Below are positions 5,663-6,642 of a stretch of 6,642 nt of DNA, one piece after another. The notes under the pieces are model-generated. The model was given only the letters and a program-made list of their open reading frames with translations, ran no database searches and was not told the DNA's origin. Location: contig RFIL01000559.1 of the NCBI GenBank assembly GCA_003695285.1, positions 1 to 6,642 on the forward strand. Reading direction: 5' to 3'. Within the stretch, counting starts at the first letter, position 1. The number at the start of each line of letters is the position of its first letter. This DNA is from Calditrichota bacterium (GTDB lineage Bacteria > Calditrichota > Calditrichia > RBG-13-44-9 > J075). A program made the position numbers and the translations under genes.

Positions 5663-6642
5663 ATGAAACGCTGGAAATTACTCAGTAAATACGATCTGGA
5701 AATCATCATCATTGATTTGATAATGATGGGGTTGTTGATTGTAAATTTATGCCTCATAGTTTTTGACTGGTTATTTATGAGTGTGACAATTCAGTCTGTG
5801 TTTGCACGGTACACACCAGACTTTTATCAATTTTACCTGGAAAACATCCACAAAGACTTTTTAAAAGTAGATTTATATTTTGTTTCCATTTTCCTCCTGG
5901 AATTTTTAATCCGTTGGGGAATAGCCGTTTACCGAAAAACCTATTACCGCTGGTTTTTCTATCCGTTTATCCACTGGTATGATCTTTTGGGCTGTATACC
6001 GGTGGGTTCGCTTCGCTTTCTCCGAATTCTTCGGGTCGTGTCTATCATTATCCGTCTTCACAAACTGCAAATCATTGATATCACAAAAACATATCTCTAT
6101 TCTAAGGTCCTTAAATATTACAACATCCTGGTAGAGGAGATATCGGATCGGGTGGTTGTGAATATTCTGGAAGGAGTTCAGGATGAAATTCGCTTTGGGA
6201 ATCCAGTAACCAATCGCATCCTTACAGAAGTAATCACTCCGCAAAAGGAAGTATTGGTAGACTGGATTTCACATCGGGTGCAAAAAATTTCTCAGGAGAC
6301 CCATCAGACCTATCGAAAGGATATACAAAAATATATCGAAAAACGGATTGCCAGAGCCGTTGAAAAAAATCGTGAAATTGGTACCATTTCTCAGATACCT
6401 TTATTTGGCCCCATCATAGCGGATAATCTTGAAAATGCCATCAGTGATATCGTATTTAATGTAATTAATGACATCATAGAGGACCTCGCTACCGCAAATA
6501 GTCGGATTATTGTTAGTGATATCACCGATATCGCTCTGGATTCCTTGCTAGCTGAAGATGATCAATATCAACTCGATGAGATTACTCGAAATATCTTTCT
6601 GCAATCCCTGGAAGTGATTAAAGATCAGGTTAAAGTTAAACA
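5663..6642 (+). CDS. Voltage-sensor-like (ion-transporter-type) membrane protein, 3' end cut by window
   Basis: The first 326 residues are visible and no stop is reached. Four hydrophobic segments fit S1-S4 of a voltage-sensor domain. S1 spans about 12-38. S2, about 68-90, carries the channel-type pattern Phe77-x2-Glu80-x3-Arg84. S3, about 96-114, has Asp107 and Pro113 in WYDLLGCIPVG. S4, about 116-135, has Arg118, Arg121 and Arg124 at three-residue spacing, then Arg131, His133 and Lys134. After S4 the protein is mostly polar, charged and probably helical (about 136-326). It shows no S5-S6 hairpin and no potassium-type selectivity filter. Similar proteins are often labelled ion transporter. 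The ATG at 5663 has AGAGGG upstream and fits the N-terminus before S1. The gene is divergent from the aldehyde dehydrogenase, so a functional tie to phenylacetate use is not implied. Function is unknown; voltage sensing is inference. Confidence 0.75.
   Translation, partial: MKRWKLLSKYDLEIIIIDLIMMGLLIVNLCLIVFDWLFMSVTIQSVFARYTPDFYQFYLENIHKDFLKVDLYFVSIFLLEFLIRWGIAVYRKTYYRWFFYPFIHWYDLLGCIPVGSLRFLRILRVVSIIIRLHKLQIIDITKTYLYSKVLKYYNILVEEISDRVVVNILEGVQDEIRFGNPVTNRILTEVITPQKEVLVDWISHRVQKISQETHQTYRKDIQKYIEKRIARAVEKNREIGTISQIPLFGPIIADNLENAISDIVFNVINDIIEDLATANSRIIVSDITDIALDSLLAEDDQYQLDEITRNIFLQSLEVIKDQVKVK

Noticed and set aside
5906..6244. Minus-strand 112-codon frame opposite the membrane-protein gene
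   Set aside because: It is antisense to the S2-S4 region of a convincing membrane protein and has no family features.
1..6642. CRISPR array, tRNA, rRNA or insertion sequence
   Set aside because: No regularly spaced repeats, cloverleaf-like segment, rRNA signature or transposase was seen on either strand.

Overview
The window carries the front part of an aerobic phenylacetate (paa) degradation operon on the minus strand. In transcription order, from high to low coordinates, it reads paaA, paaB, paaC, paaD and then a PaaG-type enoyl-CoA isomerase cut by the left edge. Upstream of paaA, on the same strand, lies a class-3-type aldehyde dehydrogenase gene. After a gene-free stretch of about 480 bases, a divergent plus-strand gene begins and runs off the right edge. 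It encodes a membrane protein with a voltage-sensor-like domain. The organism is a bacterium of moderate-to-low GC, mid-40s percent by eye. The Paa proteins are close to the well-studied proteobacterial ones, but the wide spacing between genes and the AT-rich intergenic DNA are unlike the compact E. coli operon. Phylum cannot be set from the sequence alone; a Bacteroidota/Balneolota/Calditrichota-like or other environmental lineage is only a guess.

Function: PaaA (catalytic di-iron subunit), PaaC (structural partner), PaaB (bridging subunit) and PaaD (iron-sulfur/maturation protein) belong to the multicomponent oxygenase that epoxidises the ring of phenylacetyl-CoA. PaaG then rearranges the epoxide to the oxepin. 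The reductase PaaE, normally encoded next to paaD, is not between paaD and paaG here. The ring-opening PaaZ and the CoA ligase PaaK are also not in the window. The aldehyde dehydrogenase is not PaaZ/PaaN. It might supply phenylacetate or another acid from an aldehyde, but its substrate cannot be read from sequence.

Regulation: a good sigma70-like promoter (TTGCTT, 17 bp, TATAAT) lies between the aldehyde dehydrogenase and paaA. It is followed by a perfect 8+8 inverted repeat that could be a regulator operator or a leader hairpin. Three of the four paa gene junctions (paaA-paaB, paaB-paaC and paaD-paaG) are 85 to 190 bases long and contain inverted repeats. The paaC-paaD gap is only 32 bases.

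The stretch between the aldehyde dehydrogenase and the membrane-protein gene holds an imperfect inverted repeat of about 160 bases that looks like a decayed dispersed intergenic element. It also holds a strong sigma70-like promoter pointing at the membrane-protein gene, and a roughly 195-base leader with a doubtful 30-codon ORF. The window is mostly a known pathway. The least explained part is the voltage-sensor-like protein, which shows no pore in the 326 residues visible.
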